Shown here: piece after piece, positions 1-9,118 of the stretch | How the letters are laid out: every line of letters begins with the position of its first letter | How positions within the stretch are numbered: the first letter of the stretch is position 1 | NCBI GenBank assembly: GCA_900539715.1 | Contig: UQDA01000001.1 | Span: 62,001-126,000, forward strand | DNA: 64,000 nt | Source of the DNA: an uncultured Lachnospiraceae bacterium | GTDB lineage: Bacteria; Bacillota; Clostridia; Lachnospirales; Lachnospiraceae | Reading direction: 5' to 3' | Notes under the pieces: model-generated | Told to the model about the DNA's origin: nothing | Seen by the model: only the letters and a program-made list of their open reading frames with translations | Database searches by the model: none | Made by a program: the position numbers and the translations under genes

Positions 1-329
1 TCTATCAGATTCAGGTCGAGACCCAGCTCATCCAAAGCTTCCTGTACCTCACTGTACGCGCAGAGGTTTATCAGGTTATTGCCAAGGGCACGTCCCATCA
101 AAAACTCCATCGACATATAGTAAACCATCTTGGGATCTTTTTTCTCATATTCTTTCTGGCTTATCATCCAGTTGTCTACGATTACATCCTTAATGGCATA
201 GGATACCGCCTGAAATACCTGCTGAGGCGTCGCCTCCTCCAACGTTCTGCGATACAGCGTCTTAATATTATTGATTACGCTGCCCTTGAAAAGTTCTTTA
301 TCAAACTTCATGGGTGCTTTTTTCAGCAT
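1..329 (-). CDS. glgP: Glycogen/starch phosphorylase, N-terminal part (runs off the left edge)
   Basis: The 109 visible residues begin MLKKAPMKFDKELF and reach a segment YYMSMEFLMGRALGNNLINL, the hallmark N-terminal block of GT35 alpha-glucan phosphorylases. The enzyme releases glucose-1-phosphate from glycogen in the cytoplasm, using PLP bound in the C-terminal half, which lies outside the window. The start is the ATG at 329, preceded by GAGGAGG seven bases upstream. A sigma-A promoter lies at 407-434, so the gene is probably transcribed alone or as first gene. The family call is firm. Confidence 0.93.
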   Translation of the reverse strand, partial: MLKKAPMKFDKELFKGSVINNIKTLYRRTLEEATPQQVFQAVSYAIKDVIVDNWMISQKEYEKKDPKMVYYMSMEFLMGRALGNNLINLCAYSEVQEALDELGLDLNLI

Positions 330-406
330 GACTTTTCCTCCTCGGACTCTTTTTTCGGAAATGGGCGCCGCAAAATTCTTCCGCTCTGCCGCGCCGCAGT
401 ATTTTT

Positions 407-434
407 ATTATACCATGCTTTGTTCTTCCTGCAA
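407..434 (-). promoter_or_regulatory. Sigma-A promoter of glgP
   Basis: On the minus strand TTGCAG (429-434) and TATAAT (407-412) are separated by 16 bp, about 80 bp upstream of the glgP start. No operator was seen. Confidence 0.7.
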
Positions 435-482
435 CTATTTTTTCATCAATTTTTCGTGGATTTTTCATGCCTATTGCAGCTT

Positions 483-1874
483 TTACAACAGTTTCAGCCC
501 CTTTTTACCGAAAGCCGACACGCAGATCCCAGAGGGCTCCGGGCGTATATCACTGCCCCTGTACACAGACAGCAATATGCCCATCAGCACATACAGTGCA
601 ATGCACTGTCCCCCGTTCATCGAAATAAACGGCAACGCGCAGTCTGTGGGAATAAACGCCCCAAAGTTTGTCAGCACATGAATCGCCGCCGTTGTTGCGA
701 GCACATAAATACAGCCCGCTCCCGCCAGCGCTCCGAGGCGGTTTTTCTGCCTTCCCGTCCTTTTGCAGAAAACTACGGTCAGCGCCGCCAAAAGCGCCAG
801 CAACAAAGCTGCCCCGAGGAGTCCGTAATTTTCCGATACCCACAAAAGTGCATAATTTTCATTACTTGGAAGAACTGTCCCCGTTGTCCTGACACCCGCC
901 GTTCCTGCAGCCCTAAGCTGTCCCAACGCCTGCCGCACCGCCAGCCACTGATAATTCATATCCCCAGGGATTTCTTTCCCGGTCATCATACCGAACATTG
1001 CCTTTAACCGCTCTGTCTGATATGTCGCGCCCCGCAAAAACAATCTTCCCATATAGAAGCATGCCAGCACAGCCGGAATCAAAAGTATCAGAACTGCTTT
1101 GCTTTTTCGGATACCATACCATCCTCTTCCGACTGCGAATGCAAGCATCACGATACAGCCGCACAGCCATACCCTTACCATCAGACCGTCCTGCAGCCCG
1201 CCGCATACGAGCAGCAATGCCCATGACAAAAGAAGCCAGCCGAACACCTTTCCTACGCCTATCCATTTCTGCCCCCGATAAAACCAGACGAGCCCGGCAA
1301 AACACGGGACCATCAGCATGACCATATAGCCCGCCCGGCTCGCGCCATTTATCTGCTCTGTTCCCATATATCCTACTGCCGTCACCGCTGTCGCAAGCGC
1401 CCATGACAGCCTCGGATATTTTCCAAGTATCGTATAATCTGCAAAGCACACGCCAAGCATCAGCACGATGCCGATTCCCGTGCATACCATAAACCGCTGT
1501 GCCGTCTGTATGCTGCCGCCCTGTCCAGCATGGATGAACTGAAGCCAAATTCCGACAGCCGCCAAAAAACAGATAAGAGTGACCGCCTTCCAATCCATAC
1601 GGGGACGGTGTACCCTGTCCAGCTCCATCCCCGCCTCCACAGGGTCGCCCATCTGCGCCACTGCCAGCCGTTCCGCCTCCTCCGGGGGCATACCCTCCGC
1701 CAGATATGCTTCCTTCTGATCCTCCATATGGGCTTCCAGCTCCTTTCCCACCACGGGACGCATCGCGCGGCAGCGCATCTGCCCGACGCACAGCTCCGCG
1801 TATGTTTGGATACGACTTTCAGTATCCGGGATACGCTTTTTAGTATCCGGGATACGCCTTTTAGTATCCTGCAT
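483..1874 (-). CDS. SEDS-family (FtsW/RodA/SpoVE-like) membrane protein with N-terminal permease-prefix domain
   Basis: A protein of 463 aa. Residues ~20-85 form a soluble helical domain rich in E/R (PVVGKELEAHMEDQKEAYL..AVAQMGDPVEAG) of the kind that precedes membrane domains beside PadR genes. About ten hydrophobic segments follow. The C-terminal motif LPFISMNGGQCIALYVLMG is a divergent form of the SEDS motif LPFVSYGGSS. Canonical SEDS proteins polymerise peptidoglycan glycan strands; whether this divergent member does is unknown. The ATG at 1874 has AGGAGGTG upstream and overlaps the end of padR by 14 bp, so the two are co-transcribed. Residues 3-23 are three copies of a 7-residue repeat. 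Confidence 0.75.
   Translation of the reverse strand: MQDTKRRIPDTKKRIPDTESRIQTYAELCVGQMRCRAMRPVVGKELEAHMEDQKEAYLAEGMPPEEAERLAVAQMGDPVEAGMELDRVHRPRMDWKAVTLICFLAAVGIWLQFIHAGQGGSIQTAQRFMVCTGIGIVLMLGVCFADYTILGKYPRLSWALATAVTAVGYMGTEQINGASRAGYMVMLMVPCFAGLVWFYRGQKWIGVGKVFGWLLLSWALLLVCGGLQDGLMVRVWLCGCIVMLAFAVGRGWYGIRKSKAVLILLIPAVLACFYMGRLFLRGATYQTERLKAMFGMMTGKEIPGDMNYQWLAVRQALGQLRAAGTAGVRTTGTVLPSNENYALLWVSENYGLLGAALLLALLAALTVVFCKRTGRQKNRLGALAGAGCIYVLATTAAIHVLTNFGAFIPTDCALPFISMNGGQCIALYVLMGILLSVYRGSDIRPEPSGICVSAFGKKGLKLL
1806..1868 (-). repeat. Three 21-bp tandem repeats at the N-terminus of the SEDS gene
   Basis: Three units of about 21 bp, with core ACTAAAARGCGTATCCCGG, encode DTKRRIP, DTKKRIP and DTESRIQ. 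The first two differ by one base; the third is diverged. They lie right after the padR/SEDS overlap. Confidence 0.8.
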
Positions 1875-2202
1875 AACCCGCACCTCCTATCACATTCTCT
1901 ACCGCCTTCGCATAGGTGTCCCAATCCTCTTTTTTCTGTTTCAGGCATCGCTTTCCCTCCCGGGTGATGCTGTAATATCTGCGTATCTTTCCGCCCGCTT
2001 CCTGTTCATAAGAAGTTAAAAGTTCTTTTTCCTCCATTCCGTGAAGCAGCGGGTAAAGCGTGCCCGCCTTTAACTCAAAAACATTCTGCGACTTTTTCCG
2101 CAGGTTCTCAATCATTTCATAGCCATACATATCCTTTTCGTTCAACAGTCCCAAAAGCAGCATCGTCATGCTGCCTGAGACAAGACTTTTCTCAAGTGCC
2201 AT
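1861..2202 (-). CDS. PadR-family transcriptional regulator
   Basis: A protein of 113 aa, typical of short PadR proteins. A winged-helix domain spans residues ~10-85 (LLGLLNEKDMYGYEMIENLRKKS, then KAGTLYPLLHGMEEKELL and a GGKIRRYYSIT wing), with a short dimerisation helix after it. PadR proteins usually repress their own operon. The ATG at 2202 has AAGGAGGTAAAG upstream. It is the first gene of a two-gene operon with the SEDS protein, and two palindromes overlap its promoter, which fits autorepression. Confidence 0.92.
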   Translation of the reverse strand: MALEKSLVSGSMTMLLLGLLNEKDMYGYEMIENLRKKSQNVFELKAGTLYPLLHGMEEKELLTSYEQEAGGKIRRYYSITREGKRCLKQKKEDWDTYAKAVENVIGGAGYAGY

Positions 2203-2260
2203 CTTTACCTCCTTCTTTCATGTAGCCATATCCTGCACGATTGCAACATTGTTTCTTACT

Positions 2261-2283
2261 TATATATAGATTATCTATATATA
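2261..2283. promoter_or_regulatory. Candidate PadR operator 1 (perfect palindrome)
   Basis: A perfect dyad with 11-bp arms (TATATATAGAT / ATCTATATATA) around one central base, just downstream of the padR -10 box, near the transcription start. Confidence 0.7.
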
Positions 2284-2286
2284 TTG

Positions 2287-2315
2287 ATTATATGTAGATA
2301 ATCTATATATGTCAA
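2287..2315 (-). promoter_or_regulatory. Consensus sigma-A promoter of the padR-SEDS operon
   Basis: The minus strand shows TTGACA (2310-2315), a 17-bp spacer and TATAAT (2287-2292), a full consensus match. Such a strong promoter usually needs a repressor, in line with the overlapping dyads. Confidence 0.88.
2290..2310. promoter_or_regulatory. Candidate PadR operator 2 (dyad inside the promoter spacer)
   Basis: A second dyad with 10-bp arms (one mismatch) sharing the core TAGATWATCTA with the first. The two centres are 28 bp apart. It fills the spacer between -35 and -10, so binding would block polymerase. Confidence 0.7.
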
Positions 2316-2352
2316 GAGAGGATTTCTGAAATATCTCACTCATATGTATCAA

Positions 2353-2384
2353 AAAAGCACCTACCATTTCTGACAGATGCTTTC
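2353..2384 (-). terminator. Rho-independent terminator after the glycosyltransferase gene
   Basis: On the minus strand AAAGCATCT pairs with AGGTGCTTT (one G-U pair) over a 13-nt loop and runs into TTTTTT. Confidence 0.65.
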
Positions 2385-2439
2385 ATTTTCTGACAACTGA
2401 CTGCAATCCCTTACTTATTCCAAATTCTAAACCGTTCCT

Positions 2440-4197
2440 TTATCCCTTCCTCTTGATTTCATAAAGATCACAATACAACAATTCCCGGATTTTCTTCATC
2501 TCCACCGGTCTTCCCATTCCTGCTGCCGCTGTCTCAAGCGCTGCTGCCGAAGCGTCTGTCCGCGCCGCATAAACAAACACCCTGTCTTCCTGTGCCAGCC
2601 ATTCCGCTTCAAGAGGAGATGTATCCGCAAGATTCACAAAATAAATCCGATCGTACTGCATCAGTTCCAGCGAATCATCCCAAATCATCCACATCAACGC
2701 CGGATTATAAAAATAAATGATCGGCTCATCCGCATTCTGCCGTGCAAAAACAATATTTTCCGCATCCTCCTCATACAGAAACAAAACCTCCCCATCCAGC
2801 AACCCGTAAATCTGACCGCAAGTCAGGAAAATAAGAAATGCCAATACCGCTCCGCATATTCCTTTTCGTGCAAAACATTTTTTTCCGCCGGCTTTTCGAA
2901 CGAGCATCAGAAACAGAATAACCGCAAGCAAAAGCAGCATTCCGTATATGGGAATCTGATAACGGTTTGCCTCCTCCGCCGTCAGAAGTGCGGTCTTTGT
3001 CACGACCGCAAAATATCCCAAAGACGCTGCCGCCGGAATCCATAATATCCGATAACGCTCCCAAAAGCCAACCGCCTGCTCCTTTGCCGCATCTGCCGAA
3101 GGTTTTGATATCTCTGATGGCTTCTGCCCCCGTATTCCCGACTCAGACTGCAGCGCACTCCTTTTCAATCTTTGAAGCGCCCATGCTGTTATCGCCAGTA
3201 CTGCCAGCACAAGAATCAGCACAAAAAACAGTCCCCCAAAGGCATATTCATTCAAAAGACCTACAAAAAAATTCAGCCGTCCCCACGTATTTCCCGGGTC
3301 AAAAAATGCTCCCATCGCCTCGGTTCCCCGGTATCCCCGGAAAATATGTCCCAAGCAGGCAGGATAACTCAAAACCGCCGCCACAAGCGACCCGATCACT
3401 ACAACAGCATAAAGGATACAATCCTTCCATTTCTGTCCCCATGTCTTATGCTCTGCCTTTTCAAACAGCAGATAAAACTCCATCGCTGCCGCAAGAAAAA
3501 ACAGGTATACCGCAAAATAGTAGTGTGTCAGAAATCCCAGATAGACTACCACCGCAAGCGGTACAAAAAAGCGCCAGCCTCTTTTGCGCTCCTGCAGGCT
3601 CCTGACATGCAGCCATGTGGCTGCCAGCACCCAAAAACCCAGCAGCATATACATCCGCACCAGCATAATACCGGAATAGACTGCCGGATTAAAACCAAAC
3701 AGCAGGATAATCCCCAAAACGGCCAACTGCCGAAAACGCCTGTCTGCCGCTTCCTCCTGTTCCCCTTCTTCTCTGCCCGCGCCAGCCATCCGCCACGCAA
3801 GCAACGCCAGAAGCATCCAGCTTCCAATAAAAAAGAACAGATTCAACGCCAGCCCTGACCACTTTGAAAATATCCCAGGTGTCAACGAACAGACACCATG
3901 CAGAAGAAGATAATAAAACGGCGGATGCACATCATAAGTCTGCATTCTTACGACCGTTCCAAAATCAAACTGTTCTCCCGGCAGTACCGCAAATTCATTA
4001 TAAATCTCGCTTCCCGGCTTCCATTCCCTATCTGTCGGCACAAGCCCCATCGTCACATTGGAAGAATAATAAGAATAATATTCGTCATAGTGGAATCCTG
4101 TTTTTTTCATACAAAAACAGAGTGCTGCAATCACTTGCAGCACCAAAAGGATTCCAAAAAGCCAGAACAGCCTTCTTTCTTTCCCTGTTTTTTTCAT
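2440..4197 (-). CDS. GT39-like (GT-C fold) polytopic membrane glycosyltransferase
   Basis: A protein of 585 aa. Near the N-terminus FHYDEYYSYY puts an Asp-Glu pair just after the first membrane helix, and YDVHPPFYYLLLH follows at about residue 90. Both are characteristic of the first luminal loop of PMT/ArnT-type GT-C enzymes, which use polyprenyl-phosphate sugars. About ten further hydrophobic segments follow, then a soluble tail from ~480. The gene starts 13 bp after rfbD and probably acts with it on surface glycan or teichoic-acid decoration. The exact donor and acceptor cannot be read from the sequence. Confidence 0.72.
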   Translation of the reverse strand: MKKTGKERRLFWLFGILLVLQVIAALCFCMKKTGFHYDEYYSYYSSNVTMGLVPTDREWKPGSEIYNEFAVLPGEQFDFGTVVRMQTYDVHPPFYYLLLHGVCSLTPGIFSKWSGLALNLFFFIGSWMLLALLAWRMAGAGREEGEQEEAADRRFRQLAVLGIILLFGFNPAVYSGIMLVRMYMLLGFWVLAATWLHVRSLQERKRGWRFFVPLAVVVYLGFLTHYYFAVYLFFLAAAMEFYLLFEKAEHKTWGQKWKDCILYAVVVIGSLVAAVLSYPACLGHIFRGYRGTEAMGAFFDPGNTWGRLNFFVGLLNEYAFGGLFFVLILVLAVLAITAWALQRLKRSALQSESGIRGQKPSEISKPSADAAKEQAVGFWERYRILWIPAAASLGYFAVVTKTALLTAEEANRYQIPIYGMLLLLAVILFLMLVRKAGGKKCFARKGICGAVLAFLIFLTCGQIYGLLDGEVLFLYEEDAENIVFARQNADEPIIYFYNPALMWMIWDDSLELMQYDRIYFVNLADTSPLEAEWLAQEDRVFVYAARTDASAAALETAAAGMGRPVEMKKIRELLYCDLYEIKRKG

Positions 4198-4210
4198 ATA
4201 ATATTCCTCA

Positions 4211-5053
4211 TCACAGATCCTTCAGATACACCGCAATCGCATCGTGCCAGTCTGCAAACGTAAAATCCGTTGTCAGGCGGAACATCCGGTTATCCAGCAC
4301 CGAATACAGCGGGCGGGGTGTTACAGACCCGTACTCTTCTGTAGAAATCCCCTCCACTTTCGTCTGTTTGCCTGCAAGGCGGAAAATCTCTGCCGCAAAA
4401 TCTGCCCAGCTGCAGCTTCCTTCACAGGTCGCATGAAAAATTCCGTAATTATCCGTAAACAGTAATGCCGCAATCGCCTTTGTCAGCTCCACCGTACTCG
4501 TGGGCGATCCGAACTGATCGTTTACCACGCGGACCACATCGTGAGTCTCAGCCAGCTTCAGCATCGTCTTCGCAAAATTCTTGCCATCTCCGTAGAGCCA
4601 TGCGGTACGAAGAATAAAATATTTCTCTGCAAACTGTTCTACAAATTTCTCACCTGCCAGCTTCGTGGAACCGTAAGCACTCGCCGGAGCGGTCGCATCC
4701 GTCTCCACATAAGGCTTCGTGCCTTTTCCGTCAAATACATAATCTGTTGAAATATGCATCAGCTTCGCACCTGTCTCCCTTGCTGCAATCGCCAGATTAC
4801 GGGGACCGATGGCATTGATTGCAAAGGCTTTCTCATACTGGGTTTCACAGGCATCCACCGCTGTAAACGCCGCACAGTTGATGATCGCATAGGGCTGAAC
4901 CTCTCTGACAAGCTTTAATACCGCATCGATGTCGGTAATATCAAGCTCATCCACATCCGTGTTCACAAAGCTGATTTCGGGATCATTTTTATAAAATTCA
5001 TTAACAGCACGGCCAAGCTGACCATTGCATCCGGTAACAATAATTTTGTTCAT
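4211..5053 (-). CDS. rfbD: dTDP-4-dehydrorhamnose reductase
   Basis: A protein of 280 aa, extended-SDR fold. It begins MNKIIVTGCNGQLGRAV, the NAD(P)-binding GxxGxxG region. The catalytic pieces follow: HISTDYVFDG (Ser/Thr-Asp) and YGSTKLAGE (YxxxK). It reduces dTDP-4-keto-rhamnose to dTDP-L-rhamnose, or a related deoxysugar. The ATG at 5053 is preferred over an upstream codon at 5083 because AGGAGGATGAC precedes it. It is followed closely by the GT39-like gene. The other rml genes are not in the window. Confidence 0.92.
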   Translation of the reverse strand: MNKIIVTGCNGQLGRAVNEFYKNDPEISFVNTDVDELDITDIDAVLKLVREVQPYAIINCAAFTAVDACETQYEKAFAINAIGPRNLAIAARETGAKLMHISTDYVFDGKGTKPYVETDATAPASAYGSTKLAGEKFVEQFAEKYFILRTAWLYGDGKNFAKTMLKLAETHDVVRVVNDQFGSPTSTVELTKAIAALLFTDNYGIFHATCEGSCSWADFAAEIFRLAGKQTKVEGISTEEYGSVTPRPLYSVLDNRMFRLTTDFTFADWHDAIAVYLKDL

Positions 5054-5190
5054 GTCATCCTCCTGAAAAATCTGATCTGCCAAACGGCTTTTCTCTTTTC
5101 TAAGTGTACCATCATTTGCAGGATTTTACCAGAAGTTATTATCCGGCTGTGCCATCGCTTCAAATTATAAATTTCTTAATGATTTTAATA

Positions 5191-5219
5191 GTGACAAACT
5201 TTTTACGCTACTGTATAAT
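5191..5219 (+). promoter_or_regulatory. Sigma-A promoter of the DUF3048 lipoprotein gene
   Basis: GTGACA (5191-5196), a 17-bp spacer and TATAAT (5214-5219), about 50 bp upstream of the start codon. Confidence 0.8.
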
Positions 5220-5267
5220 CTATAAGGATATAGGTTTTTTAACGAAAAGAGAAAGAGAGGAACTATC

Positions 5268-6431
5268 ATGAAAAAACTGGCCGTATTTCTTTTAACCGGT
5301 CTGACATGCGCGACAATGCTGTTTGGCTGCGGAAGCAAAGAGGATACTGTCGAAACCGTTCCGGTTGACAACGTGGTCGAGAGCACCGTCGCTCCCACTG
5401 AAGCCGAAACTGAAACCGAGACGGAAACCGTCAATGAAGACCTTCCCCCGGAAGAAGGCATGGTAAGAAGCGATCTGACACATGAGTGGATCAGCGGCGA
5501 CATCGAAAATCAGCGTCCGATCGCTGTGATGATCCCCAATGAAAACGCTGCCCTCCCCCATTACAACCTTTCCAATGCGGACATTCTTTATGAATGCAGC
5601 GTAGAAGGCAACATGACCCGTCTGATGGCTGTTTTTAAAGACTGGAAAAATCTGGACAAGATCGGCAATATCAGAAGCTGCCGTGACTATTATGTATACT
5701 GGGCAACTGAATGGGATGCGATTTATACCCATATCGGCGGTCCTTTCTACATCCTTGACATTATAAATAAACCTTATGTAAACAACATTACCGGCGCAGT
5801 TCTGGCAAGCGATAAATCCCAGACCAAAGGTCTTTATGACGGCGCATTTTTCCGTTCCAACGATCGCAAGGCTCCTCATAATGCCTATACAAGCGGCGAC
5901 CGCATTGCAAAAGCGGTAGATGCTCTGAAATACTCCGAGACTTACACGGAAAACTACCAGAAAAATCATTTCAAATTTGCTCCGGAAAGCAAACCCAACA
6001 CACTGGAACAGTACAGCGATGCGATTCCTGCAAAAAAGATCGACTTATCCGGTGCATACCCGATCACCAAGACCTATTTTGAGTACAACGAGGAAGACGG
6101 ACTTTACTACCGTTTCCAGGGTATGCAGAAGGGCGATCCGAAACACATGGACGGCGCAACCAATACCCAGCTCGCATTCAAAAACGTCCTTGTACAGTTC
6201 GCACACTATGAGACGAGAGACGAAAAAGGCTATCTGTCCTTCCAGTGCCACGATACCACAAAGGACGGCTACTACTTCACAAACGGCAAAGGTATCCATG
6301 TGACATGGAAAAAAGAAGGCGACTTTGCTCCTACCAAATTCTATGACGATAACGGTAATGAAATTGAGATCAATACCGGTAAGACAAATATCTGTGTCGT
6401 AAAAGAAGGAAAGACCATCGACGCAGAATAA
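5268..6431 (+). CDS. DUF3048 (YerB-like) lipoprotein
   Basis: A protein of 387 aa with a lipoprotein signal peptide: MKK, a hydrophobic stretch, then lipobox LFGC with the lipidated Cys at residue 21. An acidic Thr/Glu-rich linker (ETETETETV) covers ~45-56. The DUF3048 domain follows (RPIAVMIPNENAALPHYNLS, GNIRSCRDYYVYWA). The protein should sit on the outer face of the membrane. Homologues are linked to the cell envelope of Gram-positive bacteria, but no reaction is established. GAGAGGAACTATC precedes the ATG. It is monocistronic, ended by a strong terminator. Confidence 0.88.
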   Translation: MKKLAVFLLTGLTCATMLFGCGSKEDTVETVPVDNVVESTVAPTEAETETETETVNEDLPPEEGMVRSDLTHEWISGDIENQRPIAVMIPNENAALPHYNLSNADILYECSVEGNMTRLMAVFKDWKNLDKIGNIRSCRDYYVYWATEWDAIYTHIGGPFYILDIINKPYVNNITGAVLASDKSQTKGLYDGAFFRSNDRKAPHNAYTSGDRIAKAVDALKYSETYTENYQKNHFKFAPESKPNTLEQYSDAIPAKKIDLSGAYPITKTYFEYNEEDGLYYRFQGMQKGDPKHMDGATNTQLAFKNVLVQFAHYETRDEKGYLSFQCHDTTKDGYYFTNGKGIHVTWKKEGDFAPTKFYDDNGNEIEINTGKTNICVVKEGKTIDAE

Positions 6432-6480
6432 AACCTCCAAAGCAACATGCCGATATGGCTAAACGGTTGCTTTCCAAACA

Positions 6481-6530
6481 AAAACCTGCTTTCAGGGCGC
6501 TCTTACGAGCTATCTGAAAGCAGGTTTTTA
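6481..6530. terminator. Bidirectional terminator between convergent genes
   Basis: AAAACCTGCTTTCAG pairs with CTGAAAGCAGGTTTTT, flanked by A and T runs, so it serves both the DUF3048 gene and suhB. Confidence 0.9.
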
Positions 6531-6536
6531 TTTTCT

Positions 6537-7325
6537 TTATTTCAGATACTGTTCCCTCAATATCCCGCCGATCTTCTCATTACTTCCGAGAATATGACAG
6601 TTTCTCCAGGGAACCGGATCTTGTCCCTCAAAATCCGTTACTGTCCCTCCGGCTTCTTTGATCAGAATAATCCCCGCCGCAAAGTCCCAGGGCTTCAGAT
6701 TCATCTCAAAAAAGGCATCAATTCTGCCGCATGCAACGTAAGCCAGCTCAATCGCCGCCGACCCGATTCTGCGGATATCCTGACAATCCAGAAAGATTTT
6801 TTTAAAAATCTCAAAATTCCGGTCGGCATATTCATGCTCATAAGGCGTTGTCCCTACGGAAATCAGGCATTCCGACATGTCCCGCGCCTCACTTACCCTG
6901 ATCGGCGCCCCGTTCAAAAAGGCTCCGTGTCCTTTTCTCGCACTGAAAAGCTCACCGGTAAAAGGCTGATAAATTACACCGCACACAATTTGACCGCCTT
7001 CACACAATCCCAGAGAAATCGCGCTGTGCATAAAGCCATGGATCAGATTTGTTGTTCCATCCACCGGATCCAGTATCCAGAAAGCGCCGTCCGGGTCCAC
7101 ATCACTGTTATCGCTTTCCTCGCCCATAAATTGAATTTCAGGCCATTCCTGCTCCAGCCGGCCGCGGAGAAACTCCTGAACATGAACATCCACCTGCGTC
7201 ACATAGTCTGCAGCCCCCTTTACCGTAATACGGGAGGCTTCTTCCCTGTTTTCAAAAAAGCTTCCGGCCTCTCTGATCATACCGATCAGTTTTTCCATAT
7301 CCGCCGCCGTCATCCGTTCTTTCAT
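6537..7325 (-). CDS. suhB: Inositol monophosphatase family protein (SuhB-like)
   Basis: A protein of 262 aa, the usual family length. Metal-binding motifs are present: GEESD at 68-72, WILDPVDGTTNLIHG at 83-97 and PWDFAAG near 209. It hydrolyses myo-inositol-1-phosphate or related sugar phosphates using Mg2+. The ATG overlaps the stop of the DUF4091 gene in an ATGA arrangement, so it is translationally coupled as the last gene of the glycan cluster. Substrates other than inositol phosphate are possible in that setting. Confidence 0.88.
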   Translation of the reverse strand: MKERMTAADMEKLIGMIREAGSFFENREEASRITVKGAADYVTQVDVHVQEFLRGRLEQEWPEIQFMGEESDNSDVDPDGAFWILDPVDGTTNLIHGFMHSAISLGLCEGGQIVCGVIYQPFTGELFSARKGHGAFLNGAPIRVSEARDMSECLISVGTTPYEHEYADRNFEIFKKIFLDCQDIRRIGSAAIELAYVACGRIDAFFEMNLKPWDFAAGIILIKEAGGTVTDFEGQDPVPWRNCHILGSNEKIGGILREQYLK

Positions 7326-8986
7326 CTCTTCGCCTTTTCAATTTCTGCATTTATGCGCTCGCGCAGCCCGATGAGCCATGCACTGTCCTTCGGATACTTC
7401 TTAAAGGTGATCGGCTCTTCCAGACCTTCCCCGATAATCTCGCATACCCGTTCGCGTCCTGCCAAAGATTCCAGAAGCTCAAAGGCACGGATATCCTCCA
7501 GCGCTTCATACAGAACCATCAGACGTACAGACTCTTCCGGCATACCGCCCTCTCCCGGATATACCAGGAAGGAATCACCTGAAGGGAATACGCTTCCTGC
7601 CGCTGTCTCCGCATAAGGATCCAGGTGCTTTTTGGAATACTGTGTATTGTAAAAGTTAAAGCCCCAATGCAAAAATCCTGCAATCTGATACAGGTAAAGC
7701 TGTACGCCCAGAATCCGGTTACGCGCCGACGGCATAGACATAAACCGGTTCGAAACATCTTTCCACTGGGAAGTACAATAATAAGTCCAGAGTCCCTCCA
7801 CCTTCTTTTCCAGAAAAGGCTCAATGTGATCATTTGCAGGTGCAAACAGTTCCACCAGCCCCTTTTCATAAAAGAGCGGATCAGACAGCGCATCAACCGT
7901 CTGAAAACCTTTAATATACGGCAGCACGATTTCTCTCGCTTTCTGGTAATACTCCAGATCATTCTGAGACGGTTCATCTGAAATATGGAAAAAAGTCTTG
8001 TCCTGCAGTCCCTCTTCCTTTAAAAATCCGGTCAGCGCCGTAAGATACTGAGCCAGAAACTCTACATAATCCGCTTCGTCCGCCGATGTTTCCCAGCCAA
8101 AGATCCTGCGGTATTCCCCGTTTTCCCAGGCCATGATCTTGGGTGCATGCTTTGCTCCCCACTGCGTAAACAAATGCGCGATTTCAAAATGAGTAATTCC
8201 ATATTTCTGACAAAGTGTGATCCAGCGTTTCAGATCTGTAAAATCAAAGGAATACTGTCTTCCTTCTTTTACAATTTTCACGAGCTGCACAGTAGTACGT
8301 TCTCCGCCCACCTCCGTATCCAGCGCCGGTGTTACAACCGGAGTCAGGATGGTATTGATTCCCCGTGATGCATAACAGCGAATGAAATTCTCCAGAATCT
8401 GCCAATGTTCCTCACTAAATGCCTCCACATGATAATAATCTGCAAGGCAGTCCGAATGAAACCATTCCGTATGCAGAAGCTTCTGCGCCGGCAGCTTTGC
8501 GTCAACAACATGAAGGGAAAGCGTTACCTGGTTTTCCTGCCGGTTTTCCCCATCCGTTCTGCTGAAGCGCACGACAATCCGGGCATCCCCCCGGAATTCT
8601 TCTTCCGATACCACATCCAGCCACAGGCTGCGCCACTGTCCCGGTACATCCTGCACCGCATATGCGCCTTCTACTGTATCCAGCTCTCGAAGAAGATCCG
8701 GGAACAAGCCCGGTTTTGTTCTCAGATAATTGTCATCCTGCCGCACATGGCACGGATAAGAAGACGGAACAAGCTCCACGCTGCGCAGACGCACAGCAAG
8801 TCCCTCCGGCGCTTCGACTTCCACCTTCCAGTTTTTCCGTTCATCAGGATCTCCCCCATAAGCCACGACTGCGGAAACCGTCTCTCCCCCCAAAGCTGAA
8901 ATGCTCAGACTTTCCGCCCCTGCAGGTTCCTCATCCGGGAATACCTTCGTCAGACTGTCCATGATCTTCAAGTTAAGTGTACCCAT
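7322..8986 (-). CDS. DUF4091 domain protein, predicted glycoside-hydrolase-like
   Basis: A protein of 554 aa. A beta-rich N-terminal part (~1-170) is followed by a TIM-barrel-like region with FHISDEPSQNDLEYY (~345), GLWTYYCTSQ (~400) and FLHWGFNFYNTQY (~455), the layout of DUF4091 proteins. These occur among carbohydrate-degrading genes and have glycosidase-like folds. The ATG at 8986 is chosen because GAGAGAGGTTTAAG precedes it, not the upstream codon at 9022. There is no signal peptide, so it is cytoplasmic. It is downstream of GH27 and coupled to suhB. Confidence 0.8.
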   Translation of the reverse strand: MGTLNLKIMDSLTKVFPDEEPAGAESLSISALGGETVSAVVAYGGDPDERKNWKVEVEAPEGLAVRLRSVELVPSSYPCHVRQDDNYLRTKPGLFPDLLRELDTVEGAYAVQDVPGQWRSLWLDVVSEEEFRGDARIVVRFSRTDGENRQENQVTLSLHVVDAKLPAQKLLHTEWFHSDCLADYYHVEAFSEEHWQILENFIRCYASRGINTILTPVVTPALDTEVGGERTTVQLVKIVKEGRQYSFDFTDLKRWITLCQKYGITHFEIAHLFTQWGAKHAPKIMAWENGEYRRIFGWETSADEADYVEFLAQYLTALTGFLKEEGLQDKTFFHISDEPSQNDLEYYQKAREIVLPYIKGFQTVDALSDPLFYEKGLVELFAPANDHIEPFLEKKVEGLWTYYCTSQWKDVSNRFMSMPSARNRILGVQLYLYQIAGFLHWGFNFYNTQYSKKHLDPYAETAAGSVFPSGDSFLVYPGEGGMPEESVRLMVLYEALEDIRAFELLESLAGRERVCEIIGEGLEEPITFKKYPKDSAWLIGLRERINAEIEKAKR

Positions 8987-9118
8987 CTTAAACCTCTCTC
9001 TTTTTGTTTGTATTCGGCACATCCGCTTCGCCGATGTACCCTAAAAAGAAGTATACCGCAGGACATGACATGACGTCAACGCCCCCTGAGCGACTGTTTT
9101 ATCCGCACCAGACACCGG

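Noticed and set aside
483..1967. Several long open frames antisense or in other frames around the SEDS gene
   Set aside because: They lack ribosome sites and domain patterns and mirror the coding bias of the real gene.
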